A program made the translations under genes and the position numbers. DNA of 64,000 bases from an uncultured Lachnospiraceae bacterium. GTDB lineage: Bacteria; Bacillota; Clostridia; Lachnospirales; Lachnospiraceae. Shown in pieces: positions 1-8,306 of this stretch. Each line of letters opens with the position of its first letter. Positions within the stretch are counted from its first letter, which is position 1. The stretch spans positions 1 to 64,000 of the forward strand of contig CARQVR010000006.1 of NCBI GenBank assembly GCA_949051815.1, read 5' to 3'. The notes under the pieces were generated by a model. That model made no database searches. It saw only the letters and a list, made by a program, of their open reading frames with translations, and was not told where the DNA came from.

Positions 1-15
1 CAACAAAATCTTCAT
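1..15 (-). CDS. Start of an unidentified gene, cut by the window edge
   Basis: An ATG at 15 reading leftward gives only Met-Lys-Ile-Leu-Leu before the window ends. A good ribosome site (AAAGGAG) lies about 8 bases upstream, and the position 31 bases after the cheB stop suggests the next gene of the same operon. Five codons do not allow a function to be assigned. Confidence 0.5.
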
Positions 16-46
16 ATGCGCTCAGCTCCTTTCTTCAAAGTAGTAT

Positions 47-1072
47 CTATTTGCTTAACAGGCTGTAAACCTTTCCTGCAATTGCCGTAATCGGCGCCTG
101 CTGCTGCACAGCACCTATATCAAAAGCTACCTTCGGCATACCGTAGACGACGCAGGTCGCCTCGTCCTGTCCGACCGTCAGCGCACCGGCGTTTCGCATC
201 TCTAAAAGACCCTTTGCGCCGTCGGCTCCCATTCCAGTCAGAATCACGCCTACCGCCTTGTTTCCTGCCGCTTTCGCCACAGAGCTGAACAGAACGTCCA
301 CGGAGGGACAATGTCCGCTCACTTTCTCCGTGCCCCGGCACTCCACCTGATAGCCGTCGCCCACCTTGACTAACCGCATCTGCCTGTCGCCCGGTGCAAT
401 CAGCACCTGTCCCTGCATCACGCGGTCTCCCGTCTGGGCCTCCTTAACCGCCACCTCGCACTGGTTGTTCAGGCGGTCCGAATACATCTGTGTAAACCCG
501 GGCGGCATATGCTGTACAATGACAACGCCCGGAATATCCCTCTTAAATCTCTTCACCACCTCAAAGATGGCCTCTGTACCTCCTGTGGAGGCACCGATCG
601 CGACAATGCGGTCCCTGCCGCCCGCAACCGTAATATGACTTGCAATCGCTGTATTGTCTACCCGCTTCAACTTGCCGACTTTTGCGGTGGAGGCAATCTT
701 CACCTTAGCCGCCAGTTCCTGCGTCAGGAAATTATTTAACTGCTCTCTTGTCAGATTCGCCGGTTTATTGACAAAATCCACGGCGCCTGCCTCGAGCGCA
801 TCAAACACTTTATTGTTAAGCGCACTGATCATAACCACCGGAAGCGGATACTGGGGCATCAGCCTCCTTAAAAAGTCTATGCCGTTCATCCGCGGCAGTT
901 CCACATCCAGAGTCATGACATCCGGTTTAAATTTGAGGATCGCATCCCTTGCGGCATATGCGTCCTCCACATCCGCCACCACCTCAATGTTAGGATCAGA
1001 ATTCAACCCCTGCACAAGCAGCTTGCGGAACATCAGTGAATCGTCCACAACCAAAACCCTAATCGGTCTCAT
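47..1072 (-). CDS. cheB: CheB, chemotaxis response regulator protein-glutamate methylesterase
   Basis: This 341-residue protein has the usual CheB length and two-domain order. The N-terminal receiver domain (about 1-120) carries the acidic pair D10/D11 and phospho-acceptor D56 in TLDVELPRMNGID. After a linker, the methylesterase/deamidase domain (about 150-340) shows the catalytic triad S161 (GASTGG), H187 (QHMPPGF) and D283 (TGMGADGA). It should demethylate or deamidate receptor glutamates in the cytoplasm when phosphorylated. The start has AGGAG 8 bases upstream. It follows cheR by 11 bases, but the neighbours are a PAS kinase, an HPt and HD-GYP regulators, not CheA/CheW, so its phosphodonor is not obvious from context. 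Confidence 0.95.
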   Translation of the reverse strand: MRPIRVLVVDDSLMFRKLLVQGLNSDPNIEVVADVEDAYAARDAILKFKPDVMTLDVELPRMNGIDFLRRLMPQYPLPVVMISALNNKVFDALEAGAVDFVNKPANLTREQLNNFLTQELAAKVKIASTAKVGKLKRVDNTAIASHITVAGGRDRIVAIGASTGGTEAIFEVVKRFKRDIPGVVIVQHMPPGFTQMYSDRLNNQCEVAVKEAQTGDRVMQGQVLIAPGDRQMRLVKVGDGYQVECRGTEKVSGHCPSVDVLFSSVAKAAGNKAVGVILTGMGADGAKGLLEMRNAGALTVGQDEATCVVYGMPKVAFDIGAVQQQAPITAIAGKVYSLLSK

Positions 1073-1083
1073 ACCCTGCTCTC

Positions 1084-1887
1084 CTATTTTCTGTAAATTG
1101 ATGGTTGCACATAGTCAAATTTTACCATTTGCCGATCCAGTCTCTCCGTCAATCCGATAAAGAGATAGCCGCCGGGCTCCATGTGATCATATATTCTCTG
1201 GATCAGATCATACTTCGTATCATCCTGAAAATAGATCATCACATTGCGCAAAAATACAATATGGAATCTCTTCTTAAACTGAATGGGATCCATCAGATTA
1301 AACTGCTTAAAAATCACCTCTTTCTTAAGCTCATCCTTAACCTTAAATTCGTCCTGACTGGTCTGCTTAAAGTAATGCCGTTTCCAGTTCACCGGCAGCG
1401 GCTCTATATCTTCTTTCAGATATACGCCCTTAGAGGCATGCTGCAAGACCCTCATGGAGATATCCGTCGCCAGAAGTCTGGTATCCCAGCCGGAATGATT
1501 AACGCCGAAATAATCGTTGATAATCATGGCCAGCGTATACGGTTCTTCCCCTGTGGAGGATGCACCGCACCAGACCCGCAGATCCTTTGTTCCCATCGTC
1601 TTGCTTTTCGCCCACGGGAGCGCCACATTTTTCATAAACTCAAAGTGCTCGCTCTCGCGCATAAAATATGTATGGTTCGTGGTGAGAATATTGACCAGAT
1701 CGGTAGCTTCGCTGCCCTTTGGATTCTTCTCCACCTTCGCCATATACTCGTTATAATTCGCGTAGCCGTTACGGACAAGATAATTTTCCAGCCTTCCGCC
1801 CACCAGCACTCTTTTCTGACTCAGGTCAATGCCGTAGTGCTTCTTCACATAACTAACGATCCGTTGGAACTCGCTGTCGGTTATCAT
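1084..1887 (-). CDS. cheR: CheR, S-adenosylmethionine-dependent receptor methyltransferase
   Basis: This 267-residue protein matches CheR in length and order: a helical N-terminal domain (about 1-75), then a Rossmann SAM-binding domain with VWCGASSTGEEPYTLA near residue 105-120, and the NVMIYF motif near 215. The motif TNHTYFMRE near residue 70-78 is the family substrate/active-site segment. It transfers methyl groups to receptor glutamates and opposes CheB, whose gene follows 11 bases later. GGAGG lies 8 bases before the ATG. A gap of 55 bases separates it from the upstream response regulator; I see no terminator there, so co-transcription is likely. Confidence 0.94.
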   Translation of the reverse strand: MITDSEFQRIVSYVKKHYGIDLSQKRVLVGGRLENYLVRNGYANYNEYMAKVEKNPKGSEATDLVNILTTNHTYFMRESEHFEFMKNVALPWAKSKTMGTKDLRVWCGASSTGEEPYTLAMIINDYFGVNHSGWDTRLLATDISMRVLQHASKGVYLKEDIEPLPVNWKRHYFKQTSQDEFKVKDELKKEVIFKQFNLMDPIQFKKRFHIVFLRNVMIYFQDDTKYDLIQRIYDHMEPGGYLFIGLTERLDRQMVKFDYVQPSIYRK

Positions 1888-1942
1888 TTCTTGTGCCTCC
1901 CCAAAGTACCATCTTTAATTAAAGCATACTATTTCGTAAAAG

Positions 1943-3019
1943 TCAATTTGTTCTCATCCGGCTCCAGAGCTTATTGAAAACCTGTACCACATCGGGATCA
2001 TAATACGTGCCGCTTCTCTCGATGATCCTGCTGTGTCCCTCTTCCAAAGAGCAGGCCGCCTCCCCGTGCACCGGCGCCGTCATCTCGTCAAAGTCGTTGG
2101 CTACTGCCGCAATCCGCGCCTCTAACGGAATTTCACTGCCGGACAGCGCCGGATACCCGGAACCGTCCCAACGGGCATGATGGAATCTGGCAATCTGCCT
2201 TGTCATTTTCATCGCGCCGTCATGATCCTGATCCACGCCAAACTCTCCGATCACTTCACCGCCGCACTCCGCACACCTTTCGATATACGCCGGATTCTGC
2301 CTGTCCGGTCCGCCGTTTGCCGCGATCTCCTCCCCCGACATCAGGAATCTTCCCACGTCGTGGAGTCTGGCCGCAATCCCGATATTTTCCACAAACTCAT
2401 CAGTCACCTCGTCCTCATAGGCCGGGGAAAACTGCATCCCCTGCGCGAGGATCTTACAATTATAACCCACATGGCTCCGATGCGTCCCGCTATCGTCGTC
2501 CATTTTCTTCATAATCCTTGAGAGTGCCCGCAGCACATTTGTGTGCTCCCTCTCCATCTGGTTCTTCTGGTCCTCCACAAGGCGGTGCATCATACGGTTA
2601 TAGTCCGCCATCTCCTGCCGCAGACGGTAACTGCTCAGATGGTTGTTCACCCGCATGATAACCTCGATATTGTCAAAGGGCTTCGGTATAAAGTCCACGG
2701 CCCCCGCCAGAAAAGCTTCCTCCTTCTCCTTACTCGTATTTAATACCGTAATAAAGATAAAAGGAATATCCCGGGTGGCCTGATCGCTCTTTAGCATTCT
2801 GCAAAACTCCAGCCCGTTTATCTCGGGCATGGACAAGTCCGAAAGAATGAGATCCGGTCTGGTCTGCTTCATCAGTTCCAGCGCTTCCTGCACGCTTAAA
2901 GCCGTCAATGCCTCATACCCCTCATGTGTGAGAATGTTTTCCAGAATCGTCACATTCACACTGATATCATCCACAATCAGAATGGCAGGCGCGTTATTCT
3001 TAACATGTTCTGTCTCCAT
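1943..3019 (-). CDS. Response regulator with a degenerate HD-GYP domain
   Basis: A 358-residue protein. Residues 1-125 are a receiver domain (D17/D18, phospho-acceptor D61 in LSDLSMPEINGLEF, K113). A helical linker (130-170) leads to an HD-GYP-like domain. The HD pair is present (H220 D221 in ARLHDVGRF), as is the GYP signature (WDGSGYP, 284-290), but several usual catalytic or metal positions differ: HDxxK reads HDVGR, the middle histidine segment reads ERCAECGG, HHE reads HHA (280-282), and the late VAD aspartate reads VAN (N308). Canonical members hydrolyse c-di-GMP; this one may be inactive or a sensor. GGAGG lies 7 bases before the ATG, 12 bases after the kinase gene. Confidence 0.88.
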   Translation of the reverse strand: METEHVKNNAPAILIVDDISVNVTILENILTHEGYEALTALSVQEALELMKQTRPDLILSDLSMPEINGLEFCRMLKSDQATRDIPFIFITVLNTSKEKEEAFLAGAVDFIPKPFDNIEVIMRVNNHLSSYRLRQEMADYNRMMHRLVEDQKNQMEREHTNVLRALSRIMKKMDDDSGTHRSHVGYNCKILAQGMQFSPAYEDEVTDEFVENIGIAARLHDVGRFLMSGEEIAANGGPDRQNPAYIERCAECGGEVIGEFGVDQDHDGAMKMTRQIARFHHARWDGSGYPALSGSEIPLEARIAAVANDFDEMTAPVHGEAACSLEEGHSRIIERSGTYYDPDVVQVFNKLWSRMRTN

Positions 3020-3031
3020 CGCTTTCCTCCT

Positions 3032-4483
3032 TTATTCTGAATTCCACAGATCTCCGATCCGCTCTGTGATCGCGTCCTTCAATCTGCCGTACATATCCAT
3101 GCTCTTGTCGTAGTTTGATTTTCTGATCGCCATTTCCATTCGCAGCTCCTGTCGTTTCAGATCCTCGTCGCCGGACGATTCAATCAGCGCCTTAAGCGTA
3201 GACGCCAGAAGCTCCGCCTTATCCCACGCTCCCATCTCAATCGAGAGTACCAGCTTATCCATGCGCTTCTTTAATTCATCCCGGTTTTCCGCCTCACCAA
3301 ACTGCATGAGACGGTCCGCACCCTGATCCGACTCTTCCTTCATATACTCGGACCAGTTTACATAGACCTGACTCTGCTTGTCGTCGAGAACCTGCTCGCT
3401 CTTTAGCTTCACAGAGAAGGAAAATGTGCTTCCCTTCCCCTTTTCACTCTCCACATGAATATCGCCGTGCATCAGCTCCACAAGCTGCTTCGTGATCGCA
3501 AGTCCGAGCCCCGTCCCGCCGAAACGTCTGGTAATCGAAGCGTCCACCTGACTGAAACTCTGGAACAGGCGGTCCTGCTCCTTCTGGGAAATGCCGATCC
3601 CGCTGTCCCTCACCATAAAGAACAGCTCCACCTCATCATAAACCCGTCTGGTCATTCCGACTACCACATTGACATAGCCCACCATCGTAAACTTGATGGC
3701 ATTGGAAAGCAGATTGTTCAGTATCTGGGTGAGTCTCAGCTCATCGCCGATCAGCCTCTGCGGGATTTTTTCGTCAATATCCACGCTCATGTGCAGCTCT
3801 TTTTTGTTAATAGCGGCGCTGTGTGTGGCAATCACCTTATCCATCATTTCCTGGAAGTCAAAGGGCTTTTCGTCTATTACGAACTTACCCGATTCCAGCT
3901 TCGCAAAGTCGAGAATATCGTTGATGATCGTCAGCATGTTATCGCAGCAGCTCAGGACAATATCAAGTGTCTTTTTCTGTCCCGGATCCGTCACCTCCTC
4001 CACAAGCTCCATCACATGCCCCTTGATTCCGTTCACAGGGGTGCGAAGCTCATGGGTAACGTTCGCCGTAAATTCATTCCGCGCCCGGTAATTCTCACTC
4101 TCCTTTTCCTTTAGCTCACGGATGCGCATATTCATATTTTTCTGCGCGGAAATATCTTCCGCAAGAAGCAGATAGGCGTCCATCCCATCCTGCGGAAAAA
4201 TACGGACGTTAACAGAGAAACAGGAGTTGTTGCTCCTGTACATCGTCATCTCATTAACGCCCTTCATGCACTTTTTTACAAAACTGATAAACCCGTCAGG
4301 CGAATTTGGGAAATCCTGCCGGAAAATCTGGGACATGCTGCACCTTGTCAGTTTCTCCCTGTCGTATTCCAGTCTGACCGCCGCCGTCTGGTTGCCGTAA
4401 AGGATACTCCCCTCCTCATTGAAGAGCAGAACAAGCTCCATCGTTTCATCCGCAATCCGGGAATTTAACCATTCAAATTCCAT
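3032..4483 (-). CDS. PAS-containing sensor histidine kinase, cytoplasmic
   Basis: A 483-residue kinase without a signal peptide or membrane helix, so probably soluble or recruited. Residues 1-115 form a PAS-like sensor, 116-140 a signalling helix, then the HisKA dimerisation domain with H144 (ANVTHELRTPVNG). The HATPase domain shows the N box (LNNLLSNAIKF), G1 (RDSGIGIS) and G2 (GGTGLGLAITK). The last ~110 residues are an extra helical tail; the stretch around LLASTLKALIESSG is spaced like an HPt domain but lacks the histidine (see findings). There is no receiver domain, so the neighbouring HD-GYP regulators and HPt are the natural partners. AGGAGG precedes the ATG, 9 bases after the HPt gene. 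Confidence 0.92.
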   Translation of the reverse strand: MEFEWLNSRIADETMELVLLFNEEGSILYGNQTAAVRLEYDREKLTRCSMSQIFRQDFPNSPDGFISFVKKCMKGVNEMTMYRSNNSCFSVNVRIFPQDGMDAYLLLAEDISAQKNMNMRIRELKEKESENYRARNEFTANVTHELRTPVNGIKGHVMELVEEVTDPGQKKTLDIVLSCCDNMLTIINDILDFAKLESGKFVIDEKPFDFQEMMDKVIATHSAAINKKELHMSVDIDEKIPQRLIGDELRLTQILNNLLSNAIKFTMVGYVNVVVGMTRRVYDEVELFFMVRDSGIGISQKEQDRLFQSFSQVDASITRRFGGTGLGLAITKQLVELMHGDIHVESEKGKGSTFSFSVKLKSEQVLDDKQSQVYVNWSEYMKEESDQGADRLMQFGEAENRDELKKRMDKLVLSIEMGAWDKAELLASTLKALIESSGDEDLKRQELRMEMAIRKSNYDKSMDMYGRLKDAITERIGDLWNSE

Positions 4484-4492
4484 GTCAGCCTC

Positions 4493-4879
4493 CTACGGAG
4501 TCGGAATATTCTCATTGATAATGCCGATAAACTTCTCGTATATCTTTTTGATCTCCTGCCACAGCTCGTTCGCGCGCGCTGCGTCCACCTCCCCGGCGGA
4601 TTTGTTTCTAAGCTCTTCCACCAGCTTGGAAACATTGTCGAAAATAGGCGTAAGGCCGAGATTTCCCACCACGCCCTTCAAAGCGTGCGCGCACTTGTAT
4701 GCCTCCTCGAAAGCGCCTGCCTCCAGATTCGTTCCCAGATTCGCGTAATTCGGATCATTCGGGAATTTTCCTAAAAATTTCTGATAAATTGCATCGTTCC
4801 CCATAAACCGTTTCAGGGTAGTCTCCACGTCCGCCCCGCATTCCTCCAACTGTTGTCTGAATTTGTCGTCCATAGCCAT
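4493..4879 (-). CDS. Stand-alone HPt phosphotransfer protein
   Basis: A 128-residue all-helical protein with the HPt signature AHALKGVVGNLGL, H65 being the predicted phospho-histidine. It would shuttle phosphate between a receiver and another receiver. It lies between an HD-GYP regulator and a histidine kinase that has no receiver of its own, which fits a multi-component phosphorelay. Two in-frame ATGs (4879 and 4873) are possible: AAGGA lies 3-4 bases before the first and about 9 before the second; the first is given. Confidence 0.88.
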   Translation of the reverse strand: MAMDDKFRQQLEECGADVETTLKRFMGNDAIYQKFLGKFPNDPNYANLGTNLEAGAFEEAYKCAHALKGVVGNLGLTPIFDNVSKLVEELRNKSAGEVDAARANELWQEIKKIYEKFIGIINENIPTP

Positions 4880-4974
4880 CTTTCCTTTCTGTTATGATGT
4901 TGCGATTAAGACAATGACAAAGAGACTGCAAAACATTCCACCTTTGTTTTACAGTCTCCGCCGCCTGATCTATC

Positions 4975-6069
4975 TTACGTAAAATTAAACATGTTGATCA
5001 CTTCAACAAGGTTGAAGAAATCTTCCTTAGCAAGCTTAAAGCACTCTATCACATCTTCCGAAAACTGTCCGCATTCCCCATTTAAGATCATCTGATATGC
5101 CTCGTCATTGCTGTATGCACTTTTATATACCCTCTCACTCACCAGCGCCTCATAAACGTCGGCAATGGACACAATCTGCGCGCTGATCGGGATTTCGTCT
5201 CCCGCCAGATGATCCGGATATCCTCTGCCGTCCGCCCTCTCATGATGATGGCGGCAGATCTCATAGCAGTACTGGTAAAACTCATCCGGATACTGCGGTT
5301 TAAAGGAATCCAGAATCTCACAGCCGATGGTGGTGTGGGTTTTCATCACCTCAAACTCCTCAGTCGTCAGTTTGCCCGGTTTTAACAAAATGGCGTCCGG
5401 TATACCGATCTTACCTACGTCATGGAGCGCGGAAGCTCTCGCGATCTGATCAATCTGCACCGGTGTAAGCCCGTATTTAGGGAAATATTTCGCAAGATAT
5501 TTCAAAAGGATTCTCGTCAGGTACTTAATCCGCTTGACGTGGTCCCCCGTCTCAATGCTTCTGAACTCAACCACGGAACCGAGCGCGTCGATCATGAACT
5601 CGTTGTTTTCACGGATCGCCTTCTCCTGCTCGCGGATCGTCTCCTCCCGCTCTTTCAGTTTGATCTCCAGATTCTTCTTGCTCTGGTAAAGTTCAATGAT
5701 GTTATTCGCACGTCTCTTGATGATCGCCGACTCAAAGGGCTTGTGCATCACATCCGCGATGCCGTACTCGTATGCCTTCTCCTCGCTCTCCTGAGGCGTC
5801 ATGCTGGTAATCAGGATAACCGGAATTTTCTCCAGAAGATCTTGCTCTTTCATGTAGTCGAGCACACCGAAGCCGTCCATAACCGGCATAATAACGTCGA
5901 GCAGTATCAATGCGATATCATTGTTTTTCCCAATCGCTTCGATCGCTTCCATTCCGTTAGCCGCCTCCACAATGTCGTATTCAGCGTCGAACATCAGACT
6001 GAGTATCGTTCTGTTTACTTCCTCGTCGTCCACGATCAGTATTTGCTCCCTGGTTGCGTTTTCGCTCAT
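4975..6069 (-). CDS. Response regulator with HD-GYP c-di-GMP phosphodiesterase domain
   Basis: A 364-residue protein: receiver domain (1-125; D14/D15, D58 in LLDVIMPVMDGFG), coiled-coil linker (about 128-155), and HD-GYP domain (about 160-345). All canonical HD-GYP features are visible: HDVGKIGIP, the middle histidine in MKTHTTIG, HHHERADGRGYP, and IADVYEALVS. It should hydrolyse c-di-GMP when switched by phosphorylation. It is the first gene of the minus-strand operon running to cheB, with a consensus promoter 95-123 bases upstream. A short hairpin (6077-6103) and an orphan GGAGGG (about 44 bases upstream of the ATG) sit in its leader; GGAG lies 3 bases before the ATG. Confidence 0.92.
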   Translation of the reverse strand: MSENATREQILIVDDEEVNRTILSLMFDAEYDIVEAANGMEAIEAIGKNNDIALILLDVIMPVMDGFGVLDYMKEQDLLEKIPVILITSMTPQESEEKAYEYGIADVMHKPFESAIIKRRANNIIELYQSKKNLEIKLKEREETIREQEKAIRENNEFMIDALGSVVEFRSIETGDHVKRIKYLTRILLKYLAKYFPKYGLTPVQIDQIARASALHDVGKIGIPDAILLKPGKLTTEEFEVMKTHTTIGCEILDSFKPQYPDEFYQYCYEICRHHHERADGRGYPDHLAGDEIPISAQIVSIADVYEALVSERVYKSAYSNDEAYQMILNGECGQFSEDVIECFKLAKEDFFNLVEVINMFNFT

Positions 6070-6163
6070 ATTCTCCGATCAACCCGCCTGCTGACGGCGG
6101 ATCTTCTCCCTCCTTTTTCCTGATTTTCTATGTAATATATGACATCAACGTAACAATACACAA

Positions 6164-6192
6164 ATTATACATATTTTTGCGGGGAATGTCAA
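6164..6192 (-). promoter_or_regulatory. Consensus sigma-A promoter of the HD-GYP/CheR/CheB operon
   Basis: On the minus strand, TTGACA (6187-6192) and TATAAT (6164-6169) are both perfect and 17 bases apart. Transcription should begin near 6157, leaving a leader of about 88 bases before the ATG at 6069. Confidence 0.85.
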
Positions 6193-6223
6193 CGGGAGTT
6201 TCGCCGCTGAAGCGAAACTCCCG
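6193..6223. repeat. Perfect 12-bp inverted repeat between two operons
   Basis: CGGGAGTTTCGC (6193-6204) is followed by its complement (6212-6223), loop 7 bases. It sits between the permease stop at 6258 and the -35 box at 6187-6192. It could end sugar-operon transcription, but no T-run follows it in the minus direction, so it is a weak terminator candidate. Confidence 0.55.
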
Positions 6224-6257
6224 CTATAAAAAATATGGAAAACTTTCAGGGGCATAT

Positions 6258-7100
6258 TCACCCCTTGATGCCCGTAGATGCGATTCCTTCCACATAATAT
6301 TTTTGCAGGAACACAAACATGAGAAGCATCGGTATGGCCGAAATGGTGAGGGATGCCATAATCGGTCCGTAATTGATCGGTTTGGAACCGAAAAAGGTCT
6401 GAATCGCGAGCTGTATCGTTCTTTTCTCCTCGCCCGTAACGACGAGCAGCGGCCACATAAAGTCATTCCAGTGGGCTACGAAATCCAGAATCAGTATAGT
6501 CGCATACACGGTTCCGGAAATCGGCACGACTACCCTGAAAAAGGTTTTGACCGGTCCGCACCCGTCGATCTTCGCCGCCTCCAGTAGATCGTTTGGAATG
6601 TCAAGGAAAAACTGTCTGAACATGTAAATGCTGAAACACTTTGCAACGAAGGGGACGATCAGCGACGCCCATGTATTGATCCACCCAAGATCCGCCATCT
6701 CCCGGTACATGGGCAGCATAATCGCCTCGGCCGGAAATACCATCAGACTGATCACCAGCGTTAACAGTGCATTTTTCCCTTTAAACTCAAATTTCGCCAG
6801 CGCGTATCCGCACAGGGAATTGACAAACAGATCCAGCGCGATAATGACCATCACATAAAACAGACTGTTGAAGATAAATTTCCACATATTGATCCGGCTG
6901 AACACTTCCTGATAATTCGCCAGGGAAGCGGCTTTCGGAATAAACGTCGAAATCGAATTGAGACCCTTGAAAATTTCCGCCTCCGGCTTCAGGGAAGCCG
7001 AAATCATCCATATTAAAGGCGATACAAATATCAGCCCGATAATGGTGTTTCCGATATAAAAGGCAAGACTGCCCATCTGCTTTCTTTGTTTCTGTGTCAT
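6258..7100 (-). CDS. ABC sugar transporter permease, MalG/CUT1 type
   Basis: A 280-residue inner-membrane protein with six predicted helices and the permease EAA loop (EAAKIDGCGPVKTFFRVVVP) that docks the ATPase. Length and ending (YYVEGIASTGIKG) match MalG/MsmG-type CUT1 permeases. The ATG at 7100 is chosen because AGGAG lies 7 bases before it; an upstream in-frame ATG at 7124 lacks a site. It is the last gene of the GH32 operon and is separated from the MalF-type permease by repeat copy R1-A. No ATPase gene is present here; CUT1 systems often share a genome-wide MsmK-type ATPase. Confidence 0.92.
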   Translation of the reverse strand: MTQKQRKQMGSLAFYIGNTIIGLIFVSPLIWMISASLKPEAEIFKGLNSISTFIPKAASLANYQEVFSRINMWKFIFNSLFYVMVIIALDLFVNSLCGYALAKFEFKGKNALLTLVISLMVFPAEAIMLPMYREMADLGWINTWASLIVPFVAKCFSIYMFRQFFLDIPNDLLEAAKIDGCGPVKTFFRVVVPISGTVYATILILDFVAHWNDFMWPLLVVTGEEKRTIQLAIQTFFGSKPINYGPIMASLTISAIPMLLMFVFLQKYYVEGIASTGIKG

Positions 7101-7127
7101 AATGACGCTCCTTTCCTTTCTCATCTC

Positions 7128-7358
7128 AGTAGGTAATTGCGAAACTCATCAAATCGTGGCTTTTTTGTGCAAATAGCATAATTATAAGCAGACCCTTGTA
7201 GCTTGTTTAAATCCTTCGGATTAAAACGGTCAGCGCTTAACGAGGTTTTCCACGAGTTTAGCGTCTGCTACGCTCGGAGTGGAGCGAAAGCGCGTCTGCG
7301 TTGATTATGCTATTTGTGCAAATTCAACAACCTTAAAAGAGTTTCGCAATTACCTACT
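7128..7358. repeat. R1 repeat, copy A (231 bp, 20-bp terminal inverted repeats)
   Basis: The ends AGTAGGTAATTGCGAAACTC (7128-7147) and its perfect complement (7339-7358) bracket a non-coding segment. Just inside each end lies the same 11-mer TTTGTGCAAAT in direct orientation, within further imperfect inverted sequence (AGCATAATTATAAGCAGAC / GTCTGCGTTGATTATGCT). Copy C at 21327-21524 is its homologue in reverse orientation; copy B at 9627-9703 is an internally deleted form. It fills the gap between two permease genes of one operon. There is no transposase; it resembles a MITE or a mobile hairpin element. Confidence 0.85.
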
Positions 7359-7393
7359 CTCTCAGGGCTGCACACTAAGAAGTTCTTCTCACA

Positions 7394-8275
7394 CTACGCC
7401 TTTATTATCTTTTTCATTCCCACTGACAGGGAAATCACTATGACGAAGAACACCGCCGCCACCGCACAGGCATAACCGAAGTTGCGCTTCTGGAAGCCCT
7501 GTTCATACACATAGTACACAAGGGTTCTGGTCGCGTTCTGCGGCCCGCCCTTGGTCATGACATAGGGCTGGGTAAAAAGTTTCATCGCCTGAATGACCGT
7601 TATCATAATAACATAAGAGATCACGTTCTTAAGACCGGGCAGCGTCACATAGAGGAAGCTCTTGATCTTTCCTGCGCCGTCGATGGAAGCCGCCTCATAC
7701 TGATCCTTCGGGATGCCCTGCAGTCCCGCGAGAAATATCATCATCTGATAACCTGCGCCCTGCCACGCCGACATGAATATAATGGAATTCATCGCCGTCT
7801 TTGGATCGCTCAGGAAGCCGCTCGGCTCCATTCCCAGTTTCACCAGAAGGGCATTCAGAAGGCCGCTGTTCGGATTGGAATTATACAGAACCGTCCAGAG
7901 GATCGCCACCACAACCATGGAAGTAACCTGCGGACTGAAATAAGCGGCCCGGAAGATGGAGACGCCTTTCCTCCTCGATGAGATCAGAAGAGCCAGTGCC
8001 AGCGCCAGCACCGTCTGGAAGGGTACGACCAACACCGTAAAATGAAAGGTGTTTTTAACTGCTATCCAGAAGTCCTTATCCTGAAACAGTTCTATGAAAT
8101 TATTGAATCCGCAGAATCTGATCCTGTCGGGACGCATAATGTTATAATCCGTAAAAGCATACCTGACAGTCTGCAGCGCCGGATAGATCAGGAATGCCGC
8201 CAGCAGAACAACTGCGGGAATGATAAAGAGATATGCCGCTTTTCTCTCGCTTTTTTTATTAACTGATACCTGCAT
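7394..8275 (-). CDS. ABC sugar transporter permease, MalF/CUT1 type
   Basis: A 293-residue membrane protein with about six helices and the EAA loop EAASIDGAGKIKSFLYVTLP. It pairs with the MalG-type permease downstream and the binding lipoprotein upstream. The ATG at 8275 has GGAGGGA about 5 bases before it; the open frame continues 37 codons further back over the end of the lipoprotein gene, without a ribosome site and with Arg-rich content, so the shorter start is used. The gap to the lipoprotein gene is 31 bases. The substrate is inferred to be a fructose-containing oligosaccharide from the GH32 gene in the operon. Confidence 0.92.
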   Translation of the reverse strand: MQVSVNKKSERKAAYLFIIPAVVLLAAFLIYPALQTVRYAFTDYNIMRPDRIRFCGFNNFIELFQDKDFWIAVKNTFHFTVLVVPFQTVLALALALLISSRRKGVSIFRAAYFSPQVTSMVVVAILWTVLYNSNPNSGLLNALLVKLGMEPSGFLSDPKTAMNSIIFMSAWQGAGYQMMIFLAGLQGIPKDQYEAASIDGAGKIKSFLYVTLPGLKNVISYVIMITVIQAMKLFTQPYVMTKGGPQNATRTLVYYVYEQGFQKRNFGYACAVAAVFFVIVISLSVGMKKIIKA

Positions 8276-8306
8276 GATACTCCCTCCTTGTTTTCCTTGC
8301 GCGCCA

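Noticed and set aside
6193..6223. Considered a firm terminator for the sugar operon
   Set aside because: The stem is perfect but no T-run follows in the minus direction; instead the next operon's -35 box begins at once. Kept only as an inverted repeat.
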